A stretch of 64,000 bases of DNA, taken from positions 186,001 to 250,000 of the forward strand of contig NZ_PVZV01000007.1 of assembly GCF_002995495.1 (NCBI RefSeq). The letters run 5' to 3'. The position numbers and the translations under genes were made by a program. The notes under the pieces are model-generated. The model worked only from the letters and a program-made list of their open reading frames with translations, searched no databases and was not told where the DNA came from. Positions 63,383 to 64,000 of this stretch are shown here, one piece after another. Every line of letters begins with the position of its first letter. The stretch's first letter is position 1. This DNA is from Actinocorallia populi (GTDB lineage: Bacteria > Actinomycetota > Actinomycetes > Streptosporangiales > Streptosporangiaceae).

Positions 63383-64000
63383 CTAATCAGAGCCAGACCA
63401 GCGGTCCAACTCAGCCCGGATCCGGCGGTCCATCGCCCGCCCGAAGTGCTCGTCGGCGACCGCGCGCACCACCGGCTTGAGCTTGCCCACCGTGGCCACG
63501 AGGTCCTCCGAGTCCATCAGGTGGGTGCGCGCCAGCTGGACGACCGCGAACGCCATGCGGTCGAAGGCCGCCTCCAGCTCCCAGCTCACCGCCAGCACCG
63601 ACCGCAGCGGGACGCCCGCCCGCACCAGCTCCACCGTGGCCTCCAGCAGCCGGGTGCTGGAGAGCACGTACCGCTCGCCCTCGACCCGGACGTAACCCAG
63701 CTCCACCGCCTCGGCCAGCAGCTCCGGGGTGAACTGGCGGCCGAACAACCCGTCCAGCTCCTCGGCCGTCAGCGCGGCGGGCCTCCCCTCGGCCCACGGC
63801 TCCTCGGCCGCGGCGGCCAGGCCGATCAGCTCGGTCACCTCGCGGCCCTCGTCGGCGGCGGCCAGCAGCTCCTCGATGCCGTCCAGCCGGTACCCGCGCT
63901 CCAGCAGCCGGGCGATCAGCCGCAGCCGCTCCAGGTGCGCCCGCGAGTACCAGCCCACCCTGCCCTGCCTGCGCGGCGGCGGCAGCAGCCGCCGCTCCTG
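63383..64000 (-). CDS. MerR-family regulator (5' end beyond window edge)
   Basis: About 205 residues are visible, truncated at the N terminus by the window end. Remaining MerR helix-turn-helix residues read PPPRRQGRVGWYSRAHLERL, followed by the dimerisation helix ARLLERGYRLDGIEELL and a helical C-terminal domain. The start lies outside; an internal GTG at 63958 would cut the DNA-binding domain. Upstream of and codirectional with the SDR gene, which it may regulate. Confidence 0.85.
   Translation of the reverse strand, partial: QERRLLPPPRRQGRVGWYSRAHLERLRLIARLLERGYRLDGIEELLAAADEGREVTELIGLAAAAEEPWAEGRPAALTAEELDGLFGRQFTPELLAEAVELGYVRVEGERYVLSSTRLLEATVELVRAGVPLRSVLAVSWELEAAFDRMAFAVVQLARTHLMDSEDLVATVGKLKPVVRAVADEHFGRAMDRRIRAELDRWSGSD

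Overview
This is a GC-rich chromosomal segment from a filamentous-type actinobacterium. The evidence is strong G/C bias at third codon positions, frequent GTG and TTG starts, 4-bp ATGA/GTGA gene overlaps, a menaquinone pathway, a mycothiol-type enzyme and a garA/ftsR/bifunctional-nuclease/resR block. Synteny resembles Streptomyces and mycobacteria. I infer a member of Streptosporangiales/Thermomonosporaceae, but only loosely. I saw no rRNA, tRNA, CRISPR array, insertion sequence or prophage.

Layout. 0-7 kb: a mannitol-dehydrogenase-family gene cut by the window edge and with odd codon use, an APH(6)-type kinase, a receptor Ser/Thr kinase, an amidase and a secreted phosphodiester glycosidase. 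7-11.7 kb: menaquinone genes menB-menC-menD, with menE divergent. 12-13.4 kb: the principal sigma factor. 14-22.7 kb: nitrogen assimilation, with nirB-nirD-hemD-cbiX (nitrite reductase plus siroheme supply) and nasA with an electron-transfer flavoprotein; the two operons share an upstream promoter module. 22.8-28.6 kb: small genes and lutABC (lactate oxidation). 28.6-34.5 kb: a little-known acyl-CoA cluster (hydrolase, crotonase, CaiB transferase, DUF2889, two thioesterases). 34.6-43.8 kb: a TetR-controlled membrane operon with an ICMT-DCC fusion, truncated globin, phosphotriesterase-like protein, exonuclease-BRCT, a two-component system, a CPBP protease and a TPR protein. 43.9-55.7 kb: gcvP behind a tandem glycine riboswitch, a flippase-like protein with a pseudokinase domain, then resR-nuclease-ftsR-garA, a sugar nucleotidyltransferase/phosphomannomutase-like fusion and a CDP-alcohol phosphatidyltransferase. 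55.8-64 kb: PPK2, SulP, an MFS/TetR pair, an iron-box-controlled N-hydroxylase, an SDR and a MerR regulator cut by the window edge.

The items most worth follow-up are: (i) a five-copy 16-17 bp near-palindrome, always in the same orientation and mostly at gene ends; (ii) a structured leader (GNRA-capped hairpin plus possible SD-sequestering pseudoknot) before the CDP-alcohol phosphatidyltransferase gene; and (iii) a matching 38-bp promoter module before nirB and nasA at exactly the same distance from the start codons.
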